NCBI GenBank assembly: GCA_022577435.1
Contig: JAKOON010000033.1
Coordinates: 3,669,501-3,733,500 of the forward strand
Source of the DNA: Embiotoca jacksoni
Taxonomy: Eukaryota > Chordata > Actinopteri > Embiotocidae
Length of the DNA stretch: 64,000 bases
Direction: 5' to 3'
Part shown: one piece after another, positions 38,501 to 52,915 of the stretch
Position numbering within the stretch: position 1 is the stretch's first letter
Layout of the letters: the number at the start of each line of letters is the position of its first letter
Translations under genes and position numbers: made by a program
The notes under the pieces: model-generated
Databases searched by the model: none
Seen by the model: the letters and a program-made list of their open reading frames with translations, nothing else
What the model was told of the DNA's origin: nothing

Positions 38501-41500
38501 CATGTTATTTTTCAGTTACCTTAATCACTCTGGTCAGTATGTTGTTGTCTGCAGTAATCTAGTAGGACAAAATGACACATCAAAAGTTAACTTTCCAACC
38601 AACACGCAGTTTCAGCTGATTGGAAACAGACATAAAGTCTTATGGGACGTTATTTATTTTTCTTTATTAGCTTTGTTACAAGAAACGCCTCTGTCAAACA
38701 TGGTTGAACTGACGAGAAGTCAAAAATGACAAGAGAGATTTGTTTACTTGTGTTCCCGGAGGTCCAGGTTTTCCCTTTGTGACGATGCCAGCGTGATCAA
38801 AAGAAAATGGACAAAACACAGTTGAAATCTAAAATGTCACACTGCCAAACACAATCTATATTTGCAACACAAAGGAAAATGGTCTGTGCACTGAAGTGTG
38901 GCACACACAGAAAAACAAAGTTAATTACTCAACATATCAAAATCGAAATCATGAAGTCAAAGGAGGATAGCAGGTTGTGAAGATGAAATGGTGACTGACA
39001 CAGAAGAAAGATCAGATGGCAGTCAAGAAGGAGAAACAATGAACATGATCATCAGTGAGAGGGACAGATGGCAGATAAAAACACACCGGCTCTCCTTTGT
39101 CGCCTTTGTTTCCATCAGTTCCCTTCAAAACAGAAAAGATTCACAGGTTGTGATGAAGATTTGCAATTTAACCTGAATTGACCTGAATTATTCCAGTTAC
39201 TTAAGAGTCACATTTACTCTACAAATAATACTGATTTCCTACACACATACTTAGCAGCAAGGTAAAGATACTATCTCTAAAATCCATATCTCTCAGGGTG
39301 TAGGTACTTGAAATTATCATGTGAAGAACTTACAGGCAGACCAGACTTCCCAGAGTCCCCTTTATCTCCAGGGTCTCCTGGTCGTCCTGGTAACCCCAGT
39401 GGACCCTGATCAACAATAAGAATGGAATTAAAAGGACTTGGATCAGTGTTTTATAGTAAATACACAAATGAACATGTACAATTTAATGCAGCTGCGAGCC
39501 AATGTGCTTATAATTGCTGCAACTTGGTGGAGTCTAAAACTGTAAAGAGCTTTAAGATTGCATGAGACTAAAAGCATCATTTGAGTCAAACTTCTTGCAT
39601 GCACACTGCAGTGACCAAACTATGTCTGGCCCTGAAAACAAACCCTGATTCCTCTGTCACCAGGTTCTCCAGCTGGGCCAAGTTCACCCTGTGAAAGACA
39701 AAATTAAATGCTCATTTGAAGCAAATTATTTGATGCCATGGATTTGGATATGGATTTGAAATCTTTTGAAATCTTTACCAAAACAGCAATCCCTCTGAGA
39801 AACATGTTTAAAAGTTTGAATGCAGATCAAAATCATTAAGTAAAGAAATCAACTGTACCTTAATTCCTTGTTCTCCTTTAGCTCCAAGTGTACCCTGCAC
39901 ACATAATCAATAATAACTGTCACCAATATTGCAGTGTAAATATTCAGCCATCTGTGCTAACATACACAGTATACAGTATGCAAAAATAAGGGAACAATTT
40001 TCCTAAACTCCAGCTGGAATAAATCCTTTTATCTGAACATATCACATTCTGATTGGTCCATTTGTCATCATACTTGTGTTTTAATGAGCATTCTCCTGAT
40101 GTCATGTTTTCTAAACAAACCCTTGTCAGGAAATAAATTAGAATCGTGCTGTATTATACGAACGTCATTGCTGTAACAACCACTCAAGATTTACTTACAT
40201 CTTTACCTCTTAATCCGGCTCCTCCAGGATTGCCAGGTAAACCAATATTCCCTTTGTCACCTTTAGAGCCATCTTGCCCCTGGAAAAAAATATTTGATTT
40301 AGGACCTGAGTAAACATCTGTATTTTTGAAAAAGGGCTATTAAGAGTTTTTAATAGTTGTAATAAAATCCTGAAGAGGAATTAATGGAACATAATATAAC
40401 AATTGCTTTACATATTTATGATACTCAATAATATATAGAAATTTACAACATGGGGCAAGCAGAACAAGATGTTAACATAAATCTCACATCTAATGGCCGA
40501 AGTAATAAATTGGTGTCAGCAAAATGTTGCTCTATTAGTATCAAACATACGCAGAGAAACAGTCGCATTCACTGCTGTGTTCCTGGTCCAATGTTCCTTC
40601 TTGTTTTAGTACTGGTCTGGTTCTTCAATATATCTGCCTCTGTAGCAGCTAAATGCTTCATTCCACACACCAACTTGTGGCTAACTTTGCCTGCCTGCTG
40701 TTTGGCGCTGAACATTTAGCGTACAGTGACTTTCTAGGGCCTTTGTGCTGCAAACAGCTGCGACAGGAAATGAGGTTGTAAAAAGAGGTGAGAGTGAACA
40801 AAATCAAAAAAGGTGATAAAATCAAAAGAATGACCAAAAAGTTACAGAGTGGGAATTGTTAACCCTCCCGTTGTCCCACGGTCAAAATGACCCGCAGCTG
40901 TGTTCAACCAAGTTCTATTTTTATTTCTATATTTTTTTGGGATCATTGGTGACAAGATCAAAATATAAAATAAATACAAAATAATAAATAATAAATAAAA
41001 TAGAACTTGGTTGAACACAGCTGTGGTTCATTTTGATCTTAGGACAACGGGGGGGTTAAGTCAGGTGATGCTTGCCTTCACTACAAGTGACGGCTTTCAC
41101 AGTGAACATTTTCATTTGACCTGTTAGTAATACAAAATTTATGATTGGAGGAGTTTACAAAGAAACCTGTTTTCACTTGCCTTTGGTCCTGGTTTTCCAG
41201 ATAAACCAACATTTCCCTATGAATGATAAAAATGGTAAAATAAGAAATCAAAAGCTGTTTCCGGCTTCATTATTACATCAACAACAGATTGTTAAATGGT
41301 TCACCCTTTCGCCATTTTCTCCCTTTGGTCCCTGCTGCCCTGGAATCCCGAAACCAGGACTACCCTGCACATATCGAAACAAACCGTAGTCACACAGTAA
41401 AAATATATCTAAATATATTGTTGATTTATTCTACTCTCATGTTAGTGAACTGGATAGGACCGAATACAAGGCAGAAGGACAGTATTTCTCACTATCAACC

Positions 41501-44225
41501 TTTTCTCCTTTGTCTCCTCGCTCTCCTTTTATTCCCTGGGGGCCCGTGGGACCAACTAGACCGATGTCTCCCTGACAGGCAGAAAATATGCACAGACATA
41601 AACACATACACATCAAACAACATGAGACTGGCAAGCAGGCTAAATTTCTCTTAACGCTAAATGGAGCCCTGTGGACTGAGATTAAAGAGGGCCCATTCAC
41701 TGGAGCATTCAGTCCAACTGAAAAGGCTAATGAGAGAAAATCTTAATTGTGTTTGATAAGCGCACCCAGAGGATTGAGTCTGAGTGTGCAAGAATACCCC
41801 GAACAATTAATTAAATGGAATTAAACATCAAGAGAATCACTTTCCTTTGGCTGACAGATTATTTTAAGCCGGTTAAGATAAATACATGCAAACAATTTAG
41901 AGGTTACATATGAGGCCCTGACGAAATTTAACAAGGTGATGCGGCAGCTGCAGTTAGATCGTCTCAGTGGTTTAAATCCTTAAAGTAATTGGTTAAACCG
42001 ATAACCGGGGTAACACTTTTCACTCTTTCGACTCTGCCGACTGTTATAAATGAACATTTTAGCAATATTTTGTGAATGCAAAAAGTTTGGTGTGTCACAC
42101 TGCACGGAAAGAAAATCAGAGGTGAAAACAGAAATGGATTAAAAAAAAAAAAAAAGGTGTGAAAAACACTGACTTCAGGTGACTTACCCTGGTGCCCTTT
42201 TTTCCAGTTGGACCAATTATCTGTTGTTATGGAATAAAGAAGAATAAGAGGTTGTGTAACAAGTGCTTCAATTTCTGGAGTTTGAATGAGTTTAACAGTT
42301 TTCTTACACCCTTGGCAGGATCTCCAGGAACTCCTCTAAGACCTTCATCTCCTTTTAACCCCATTGGCCCAGTTAGTCCCTGGAAAAGTCACAGTAAATA
42401 ATAAGTATTTTTTTTAACTCTCTATGCCATTACTGTTCCGACTGATAACACCAAGCTTTCTCGCCGAAAGCTATGTGCCCAACAAATCAAAACCAATGTC
42501 TTTTTTTTCTTTTTTAATCCTGGGAGCTAATCTTTTGAAAATAAAACACTTTATTACAAAAGACGGGAAGATGTTCCTCATGACAACACTCTGTGTGTTC
42601 ATCTCTATCAAGGGACCACGCTGCCTCAAATTAAAAATCACTGAAGCAGGAAAAAAAATGACCCACTTGCAAAAGATGCCCACTGAGGTTTGGCAATTTG
42701 GCTCATGATCGCATGTAATCATAACCATCTCCGATAGAGCCTAATCGAAACAAAATGACTTTCTCGTTTGTTCATTTATTCATCTAAATGTCTGTTTGGA
42801 GTGTTGCTGTCTTTTTCCACCAGTTTTCAGAGCAGGTCCCAAATAAACATACTGCATTTGCCTCAGGCTTTTTTTTTTTAATTAAATCTAAATTAGAAAG
42901 AAGTAGATTATGGTCACTCAGTAGAAGCAGTTATATTTATGTTGCTTTGGTGGTAAATTAGAAAATGTTCCACTGTGCAAAATTAATACTATATACAGAA
43001 ATAGACTTCAGTTTCTCAAAGGAGTATTTTGTTTCGGCTCTTGAAAATGCCAACCTAAATTTGTTGATGTGTTTTACATGTGTAATGTCAATTAAAGCCA
43101 CATTTTATAAGATGCGATCCTCAATCACCGTGTGTCCTTGCGGTCCTATTGGTCCCATCTCTCCTTTTTCTCCCTAGAAAGAAAAAAAACGTTTTTTTAA
43201 TCCTGAAAATTGCATGCACATACTTACATATGTACGTTTTTTTTATTATTTCGGTGTGATTAGCCTGACTCCTCGCTGAATTATCACATTAATTGTGAAG
43301 CGAATACTTTCAACCAAATGAAAAGAGACTGAATGAATGTGTGGGATGAACTCACCTTGTCTCCTTGCTCCCCTTTTAATCCTTTTTTCCCCTGCAAGTA
43401 AAAATAAATCACTTTAAATTCCTTTCATCACTGATTCCTCCTTAGTTAAACAGGTCTGCTTTTTATATCGTTAGAACGAACTGGAATTACTTAATTTGCA
43501 TTTCAGGGTAAAACATATAAGAACTTTTTGCAAGTTATTTGAACTAGAGATAATGATGAAGTGCACACCCGAGGTCCGACGATCCCCTGGATGCCCAGTT
43601 CTCCTCGCTCACCCTTAAAAGACAAATTACATAAAAATCCTATTCTGCAAAATGTTTTTATGATTTAAATAAAATCATTCATTAAACGCAATATTTTATT
43701 TGAACGTTTTTGGTACCTTTGGGCCGACTGGTCCTGTTAAGCCAGTATTACCCTACAAAACAAAAGTTCAAACAGAGAAACGTGAAAAGAAAACCCGGAA
43801 AAGTCTGTCTTGAATCTGTCTTTACTACTAAAGTACAGTGCAATTCTGCTTCTCTTGAATCAAGGTCATGGATAAATTGTATGTTCTTCTTGTGTGCTGT
43901 TATGTACCTTCTCTCCCAGCTCTCCACCAGGACCTCGAATGCCTTGTGTGCCAATTCCTTCTTCACCCTGGGTAAATTTATTTCAAGCCATATTCTCAGT
44001 TTGATATTCGTGTCTTTTTAGTCGACTGGTCAAATGCAAAAAGCTGAAATTAATAACACTTTTACCTTCTCTCCTTTATGACCTGGTAATCCTGGAATTC
44101 CATCAATGCCGATGGGACCAGGCAAACCTGCGATACCCTATAGTGGTTTGTGTTTGTGTGTGTAAGTTTGTGTAAGAAAGACAGTAAGAAAAGAAAAGAA
44201 AAAACACAAAACACTTGGACGTATG

Positions 44226-44273
<48 letters not shown>

Positions 44274-47200
44274 CAACTCTGAGTAATATTTCATTTGTGT
44301 AACACAATGTTTTTAGCACTTCTAATAATCAAATCAACTATGTACTTACATCGATTCCCGGCTCTCCCTTGTCTGCTTGAACGCCTGGCTTCCCACGTAA
44401 ACCCTTTCCAAAGTGTATGAAGGTATTATTAGATATAAATAGAAACAATTATATAACAAAATAATTATTTCTGGGAAAATTTAAGTAAAAGTAGGAGCAA
44501 TTCATTCCTTAAAGCAGACTTATAAAAAGACAAGAAGACCGACTTCATACTTACTTTTGCACCAGGCTCTCCAGGATCTCCCTACAAAATACAAACAGTC
44601 TCAACATTATATGATGTAGTACAATGCCCTGCCAGGTATTATGAAACATTATAAAATCATACATCATTGTGTGATATGAAGGTGCGGCAGCCGAATATAC
44701 AAAAATAATAATAAACATGGCCTCAAGCAGCAATGATCGGGGTCCAGGCAAGTCGTCACACATTGCAACATTTTTGTCCAGTTGGGGATTTGCAACTTAG
44801 CTGCTAACTTTGGGCAAGTTTGGACTTACAGTTTTGCTGCCCAATCACTTTTAGGGGAGAAAAATAATATATATTAACATTAAATACCAGTTAATTAACA
44901 GTTAGTTAATGGTTAATTATGGTTCATGTTAACTAAGGTATCAATTTATGCCTTACTTAGTAGTTATTAAGGGTGCTATTAAGGAGGCTATTGACGCCAC
45001 CTTGAGGTTAATGTGTGTAATTTTGTGTGCCTGAGTTGTGGTGGGAATTTTCAACCTAGCGGCTAGTTTTGGTAAGGTTTGGACTTACAGTTTATGCTGT
45101 GCAATCACTTTTAGCAGAGAAAAATAATACGGAAGAAGTAGAAGAATAATCAGAACAAAGAAAAGAGGGTTCCTTGCAACTATGCTGCTTGGACCCCTAA
45201 TAAACATTGGGATGTTAGTTGCTGTTAAAGTTTGCGCACTGATCTGCTTTTCTGGTAACTTGTAAGTCGGACTGATGTTACCTTGACAGATGTTCCTGGC
45301 AACCCTGGTGGTCCTAGCTGACCAGGCAGACCTGGAGCTCCATTGACTCCTGGTACACCAGGAGGTCCCTGAGGTCCCTGTAACATGAAGTGAGGAATAT
45401 TTCAGTTTGTCTGAAGTTCATGTTTAGAAAAACTCCAACACAGTTTTTGGAGACTTACTGAAGATCCTGGCTCCCCTTTTCGTCCAGGAACAAAATTTGC
45501 ATCGGTGCCAGCCATGACATATCCAGGCTCTCCCTGAGTGGAAACAAAAAAGGAAATCATGTCCCCAGATACACAACACAATATTACATTCCGTTTCGCT
45601 GGTGTTTTAGCACCTAAATCGTACAAGTAGATAAATCCAGTCGACAGCTGTGCCATGACTTCAGATCTGAGCAGAAAACAATCTGTCCAAATTAAATGAA
45701 CAGGCCAGACTTACTCGTTCTCCTCTCTGTCCCTTCGGACCAGTGTGTCCTTGAAGACCCTGCCATGGAAAGAGATATAACTGACTATACGGTAAATACA
45801 TACAGCCAATATTGGACAATTCATTGTCGCACTGTACAGAGACCATGGATAGAAATCAAAACAATTTCTCAAGTCAATGTTCCAAAAGCATCCACATTTG
45901 AAATGACAATGTAACATAGTAAGTCAATACATTTTCTCCACAAGTCGTTATGATGTCATTAACTAAATACACTTTTAAACTGTGTTGTCTTTAATAAGTG
46001 CAGTTTGATCTCACCATGTCACCTGGAACACCTGGAAGGCCCTGAAAGAAAAACAAGGAATATTATTTTCAGGTTCTGATCGGGTCAGTGTGAAATTTCA
46101 TTCTTTCTGAATTTGGTTACCCGCAGGCCAGCAGAACCTGGGGGTCCAGTTCTTCCTGGTCGTCCTGGCAACCCAGGGACACCATCTGTTCCAGGAGGTC
46201 CCTGTCGAAAAAAAAATGTAATCACAGACGTACACACTCACAGTATTACTGCACTGTTATGATATTAGATAAAGTATAAAAGAAATGATTACAGCTACAA
46301 TTTGTCCGCTCTCTGAATCAGATACGCAAAAAAGCTGACGTTCCACGTTTGCACATCGAGCGTAGTTTGTAAATTGTTTTCAGGGTTAATTAAAGTATGT
46401 TTCTTAATGTGGATTAAGACATTTTTAAGTTTTTTTTTTTTTCATGAAACCTTTGTTACTATGACAACTGTACGAGGATGTGTTCATCTTTAGCTCCATG
46501 TCATCGTAAGTAATAAAAACAGAAGAATTGCTGCAAAAAATAAAGCAGCTAGATAATAAGTAATTTATTATTATTAATAATTAATGATGATGAACGGTGG
46601 TAGTGTGTAATATGTGTCTGTGTGTGTGCTGATTCTTACCTTCTCTCCTATCTCTCCTTTGGAGGATGTGAAAGGATCATACTGTCCTGGGCTTTGCCTG
46701 AATCGCTACATAATAACAATAACAATAATAGTTATATTTAAAGGGTTTAGGTAATTAGAGGTAAATCAAATGTATTTCACAATTAAGGGCAGAGAAGGAG
46801 TGGTAAAAATGTATGGAAATGTCCGTAAAGCAGTATTAGCGTACATTTAAAAAAAAAAATAGGTAAAACATACCAGACCTCCAAGACCAAAACCATCTCC
46901 CTGAAAGAATGAAAGATAAATAAATATGACTGTTTCACAACGTTATCATTATCAGATTAGTCTGCGTCAAATAACTCACCTTTTCCCCTTTCTGGCCCTG
47001 GGAAAACAGATGATTAACAGGATTAACATGATTAATAGTTGCTGATTAAAGCAATATTGAACCATTCCTAGTTCTGACTCAGGTGAAGGAGGAGGGTCTT
47101 TGTTTTGGTACCAACCTTCCCACACTGAGACTCACAGGGACCCTGAGGCTTAAGCAGCTCCTCTGGGTCATCAGTCGGGGTGTCTAACTGAGCAAACTGA

Positions 47201-50200
47201 AAATGAAAATTACAAAAAAAAAAGAAAAAAAAAGAGAGAATGAATTATAGACTGGTCAACTGAGTTGTTGTGGAGTTACAGTGGCATAAACGGCTGTCTG
47301 GTGAAGCTGCTTTGATTTCACTGCGGTCACATCCTCCACTGCTGTGACGTAAAAATGAAGTCAACAATGGCAACGTGTTTTCTCCTGCAGAGTCTTCGTG
47401 TGTGGATTAAAAAGGCGACTGCATCTTCCTTTATGTAATACATGTTCACGCTGGATATTCAGTCAGCTCCACCTGCATGTGCTCAAACTGCATTTACTTT
47501 ACGGGTGCAGTAAAGCAGCTGTCCCTATACGATCAAAATCTAAAACACATTTGTGCCAATTGTAAAAAAGGTTTTCCTGAATTGCATGTATAGATATAGG
47601 CTGTCTTTTTTTACAAGTCTTTATGAACTCTAATATATCTCAATGTAATAACAAATGAAGGAAATCAGGCTTTTGTCTCACCTCATCTTGTAGTTTGAAC
47701 TCGGAGAGGAGCTCCTCACTGCAGATGCTGTAGATAAACTCTCTCTCTATGGAGGGGAAGTCATCAAAGGTTGGTGAGTAGAAGATATTCTTGTAGCTGG
47801 CGGGAGCTGCAATTTTATTTAGCTCCTCCATGTCTGCATTAGAAACTCCCACTGCCAGGACGCTGACCCCTGTACAGACACAGATTCAAATCATGAGAGC
47901 GCAAACTGAACATTCATTTTTTTGAGCATTTTAGCTGAAACCTTTTAATTGACAACATCCCTTTTTGCAGGCTTTTGTTAGAACTGACCCAGAGCGCGTG
48001 CAATTCTGGAAGGTGGCACCACATTATCCTGGGCCCTGCCATCAGTAATCAGAACGAGAACATGGGCCACATCCTGCCTCATCCCCAGAGACTCCTGGAA
48101 GAGCTCCTGCAGAACGTAGCTGATGCCTTTTCCTGGAGACATGCAAAAGTTTGAGGAGTAAAAAAAAAATCAAACCTTTGGGATGGTTACTCTGATCAAT
48201 TCTGATATAATTTAGAAGTTACATATAGAAACAACATATAAAAGGGTGTAAGCAATGCAGACCTTCGATAAACAATAATTGCTTTTTCATTATTTTTTTC
48301 ATAAATTGGTCTAAATGGGTCGTATTTTTTTTTTTTTTTTTTTAAATCATTATCATCTCTCTGCGCTCATAGCTTTAAGTCAGCAGTCGTGTGCATCTAC
48401 AGTCCATGCAGTGTAGTCTATGGTAGCAGGACCAAAAAGAGTGTATTTTTACGGCATCCACAGCTGGATCTAAACCAGGGGTCTCCAACCAGATTTACCT
48501 GGTAGATCAAGGAGAACAGAGGGGAAAAAAGGTTGGAGACCCCTGACCTAAACAGTGTTAAAGGAATTATCTGACCTCGGATGACAGGTGGCAAACAGAG
48601 ACAAAGCACTGTGCACACCTGAGTGAGTGTCACTGACCTGTTTTGGTGTTGCCTCCTCTATAGCGAAGCGCTCTGAGAGCCCTGAGCACAGAGTTTCTGT
48701 CTTTGAAGTCATTCAGACGAAATTCAATTCGAGGCTCGTCGCTGTAATGAACCACGGCTAACTGAGGGAGGATTGATGGAGAAGACGCACATCATCATAG
48801 TATCAATATTTTGACTTGTGTGATAAGCCTGGAGAAGCTGATTTAAAAACACTGTAATCGAGTCCAATTTGTAATTATCCAAACTCACTGCCAAAGTGAT
48901 GACAGGATACACCTGAAGCCATATCTTCAGCACAATATGAAGGTAACACAAAGAAAGTGTTCACTGAGCCACTAACCTGGGTGCCCTGTGAACCAACAAC
49001 AGGGAAGTAAGTGGCCACTCGGAATATGAAGTCCTTCATCTTGATAAAGTTGTTCGGGCCGATGCTCGAGGATTCATCCACTAAGAATACGATGTCTGCT
49101 TTACTCCTACCACACACTGACAAAAACAAAACAACAGAAACACATGAAATATAAACTATAAATCTACTGTAAATTGTTCAATTTGAGCAAAATGTAAATA
49201 AGCCGGTGTCTGCAAAATACCTGGCTGTGGTGGAGCTGTTGTCTCTGTGTTTACTGTGGTTAATCGTGGGGAGGTGACTGCTGCTGCTTTGGTTTCAGTG
49301 ATACTCAGCTGACCAGGAGGCTTCTTAGTTGTTAAGGGTTTAGTTGGAGGAGGCACAACGATGGGGTGCCGAGTGGTTCTGGTGGCTGACTCATTGACGA
49401 TCGTGTTGATGACGGAGGCAGTCTGGGAGACTGTGGTGATACGTGGGGAACGGGGGGCCGCTGTGGCTGGCACAGACTGCACTGTTATCACAGGAGGATC
49501 CTGTCCCACTGTGATGTACAGAACCACAACATACAGTAAGTGATTATGTGAAACATCAATCGCTATAGGCCTCTGAGGTGAAACAAAGTCGCTGCTGCAG
49601 CACCAAATGGAAAACAAAAACACCGCTGCTGCATTCCTTTTTTTGGGTTTCATTGCCCTTTTATGGGTTGCACCAGCTTTTCATAAATACATTACTTTGC
49701 TTGTGTGCAAGATCTTTCCTAACATCTTGATATTTATTAACTAGTTTCAAACTAGTGATTTACTAAATCAAGTTGCACCATTAAACCTTAAAGATTGTCT
49801 TAGTAAAAACTTTATTGCCATCTAAATCCTCCTCTTGATCTCGTAGAAAAAAATATCAGTTGCACCATCCAATCAAAATACAAGATGTAAATAAAGAGGA
49901 AGTCTCTGTCGAGTCACACGAGCTATTAACAACTGTAAAGCAAAGCGTTAAAGCAGTGTGAAGTCACTGTACAGTTAAGTCTCATGGAACAGCGCAAAGA
50001 CGAGTATTTAGCACAATATAATCAATGTATGTTAAAGTAAAACGTTCGTCGTGGGGATCTGAGTAGAACAATTTGAATGTCTCTTAAGTGAATGTCCGTT
50101 GTACAGATAAAGATTTGTGAAAGTTTGATCAAACCATTTGAGTAAAGTCTTACATATTCTCTGATACACGGTGCTTATCGGCCCTTCCACTTCTCCATAC

Positions 50201-52869
50201 AAAGGTCTGATGGTGAAAATATAAGTTCTGCCATAGAGGAGATCAGTGATCTTGAAGGAGGAGAAGCCCGGGCCCAGCGTCTCTGATTTAGTGTCCAACA
50301 CTGAAAATGACACACAGACAAGAAGCTGTTATAGCAGAGTAATCATTTGTATCCATTTAGTTTCCAGGAATTTAAAACAAGAAAGTATGTCTCCTTATTA
50401 AAATACATTTTAGTCCACACTAATTAATGGAAAAAAAAAAAAAATCATTTTAAGAGATGCGTGATATCAAATAAAAGACCATAGAGTTTTGAGTTGTGGC
50501 TCAATGGGAATAGCTCTACAAATAACTGAGATGTAAAAAGATATTGGCCGTTCTTCATATTTCCCTTATGAGCAAGAGTGCTTATGTTAACACTCAGCAC
50601 ACGTTCCAATAATGTGTCTCATGTTACATATCCAGTTCAGAACCTGGGGGACCTTGAAACAAATGATTACTGCAGTCATACTCTACTTATATTTTATTCT
50701 ACTCAATATTCTTTTTTCAAAACCAATATCACTTTGAAATTTAACAGTGCTTATGACAAGGCTCATCATGCAATGCAATATCATTTACAGAGAGGATGGG
50801 AGTTTAACTCTTGGGGTTAATTGAAAATTGTATGTTGCTGATTAATTTATGCCGAGGAGGGACCCTTAAGGGGGACATTTTATGAACCTGAGATGTGCCT
50901 CCAGGAGAGACGGTATCCAGAAACTCCTGCCACACGGGTCCAGTTTAGAAGAGTGCTGCTGTCTGTTGTATTTAGAGCAGCAAATCCCTCCACTTTTGGA
51001 AGATCCACTGAAAACCACACACACAAAAAACACCACAAAGAATGAAACAGAAGAACAAAACAAGTTAAGGGATATTTTTTATGGAATTACTAATCATACA
51101 GTAAAGAACAGAAACTTCAACAATCTGTATAATTTAGAAAAAAAAGCACAAAAAAAACCAACGTAGCTGAATATGCTGCAACATTTTAATGATACACCTT
51201 TCTTACTTGTTACGTTTGGATACTGATTCTGCTAATCACGACTTCCCATCTGACACGTACGCTCTTTTTAATTCTAAATTTAAAATTGATGTTTTGAATG
51301 TGATTCTGTTGCATCTTGTTGATACTCGATCCATTTCTTAATGTCAGGGTCACTTCTGACAACGAAGAAAGATATCAGCGAAGATATTATTCAAGAAAAA
51401 TGCTTCCATATTTTAAAACTAAAATGTAAAGTTTTCTTTTGTTTGCCAGACAGTCTGGATTTGTCTGCTGAAGGTCTAGCAGATTGAAAACTGCAGAGAG
51501 CTCAGCTGAGATTGGTGTCAACATTCACCACATGCACAAACGCTAGTTTACAAGATGTTGACAAGAGTTATCAATAAGATTTAAAATGTGTTTAAATGAA
51601 TTTGTGATACTTATAACTGTAAATATCTCCCTGTAACCTCTGATTGAGAACATGTCTCATGCTGTTCTTCACTACCAGGGCCAGGCAGGACTTACAGGTG
51701 CGTGCTGTGACCAGGACTGCGCTTCCCTCCCTGCTTCCCACCATGGAGGACACCTGGATCTTATACGCAGAACTCTCTCGCAGGTTGTGGATGGTGAAGG
51801 TGGTGGAAGCAGCAGATACCATGTGGGACCTCTCAACACCTCCTAGTGCGGGGAATTTTTAAATCCAGTGAATAAAGATGATGAGAATGACTTGAAACAA
51901 CACTGTTGTGTGCTCTTTTATGGATAAGACTTTGATGTAATGAGCCACGAGTGGCTTGATTACCCATTATGCAAAATAGCAGTAACAAGGTGTTGTAATT
52001 GAAAAATGAAGCAACTATTGAAGAAATGTTTAATATTCTTTGTCAATAAAATGATTAATATCGTTATTTTTTCCCAGAGCATGGAAGGAGTAAAGCTCAT
52101 ATTCATCTGTGAACCCATATATCTACATGTGTATGCATTGAAGTGTAGGGGTGTTTATATGGTCTCTTACCCTGGAAGGGGATCCAAGAGATTTTGTACC
52201 CAGAAGCCCTTGGTGTTTTCCTCCAAGACAGAGTGAAGGAATTTACGCCAATGTCCATGACCTTCACGTCCCTCACTGCCGGGATTGTCTCAGAGTCTGA
52301 GACTGCAGCTGAGAAATAACATCAGATATAATGTGTATTCAAATCAATTTAACTCATGATGTATTAAAACACATTATAAAAATCTCTTTGCTGAATGTAC
52401 AAGTTTATTTATTCTAAAGTGTAATAAACTTGATACTTGGTGTAACATTCTAACTTTGACAGTGATAAAATGATAGCAGCCCTGCTGACTAGGACTCAGT
52501 GACACACAGGAACTAGAGTTAAAATGGGAAGACCAAAGTACATGACTTGTCAGTCAAACAGAGACACCACGAGGGCGCCGTGGCACAGCAGGAAGAAAGT
52601 CGCAGCCCCTTCCTGTTTAATTACAATGGATACACAGCTGCACAGAGCTATTTAGATCTAAAGATGAATCGTGATGAATTAAAAACTGAGTCCTACTTCT
52701 GCTCCATACCTGTTGGCTGCGATAAGGAGATTTCTGGTCCCTCTGAGTTGCCGTACACTGCACGGATGGTGATGATGTAGGTTGACTGAGGGCTCAGGTC
52801 TTCAATACGGTGGAAGAGGACACTGCGGTCCAGGTAGTGGGATTGGGGTCTGTTGTCACCTGCAAGCAT

Positions 52870-52915
<46 letters not shown>

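Larger units (their letters stand above)
35494..46997 (-). other. N-terminal collagenous block (about 40 Gly-X-Y exons)
   Basis: Exons of 18 to about 96 bases begin with Gly codons and are separated by phase-0 introns. Clear examples are 46980-46997 (GQKGEK), 46121-46201, 45282-45377, 44555-44581 (GDPGEPGAK), 41501-41572, 40201-40281, 39332-39407, 38026-38083, 36921-36984, 35617-35652 (GNAGERGLTGEK) and 35494-35532 (GDAGAPGKSLTMK). Short interruptions occur, for instance RFRQSPGQYDPFTSS at 46640-46705 and TIDEVRQAFPVPM near 36010-36075. The exon ending at 41181 uses a GC donor. Positions of the smaller exons are approximate. Confidence 0.9.

Noticed and set aside
48898..48921. Mini-exon encoding VYPVITLA between VWA2 exons
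   Set aside because: It has splice-like ends, but the VWA fold reads correctly when 48977-49116 joins 48638-48761 directly (GTQ then LAVVHYSDEP). Inclusion would disturb a core strand.
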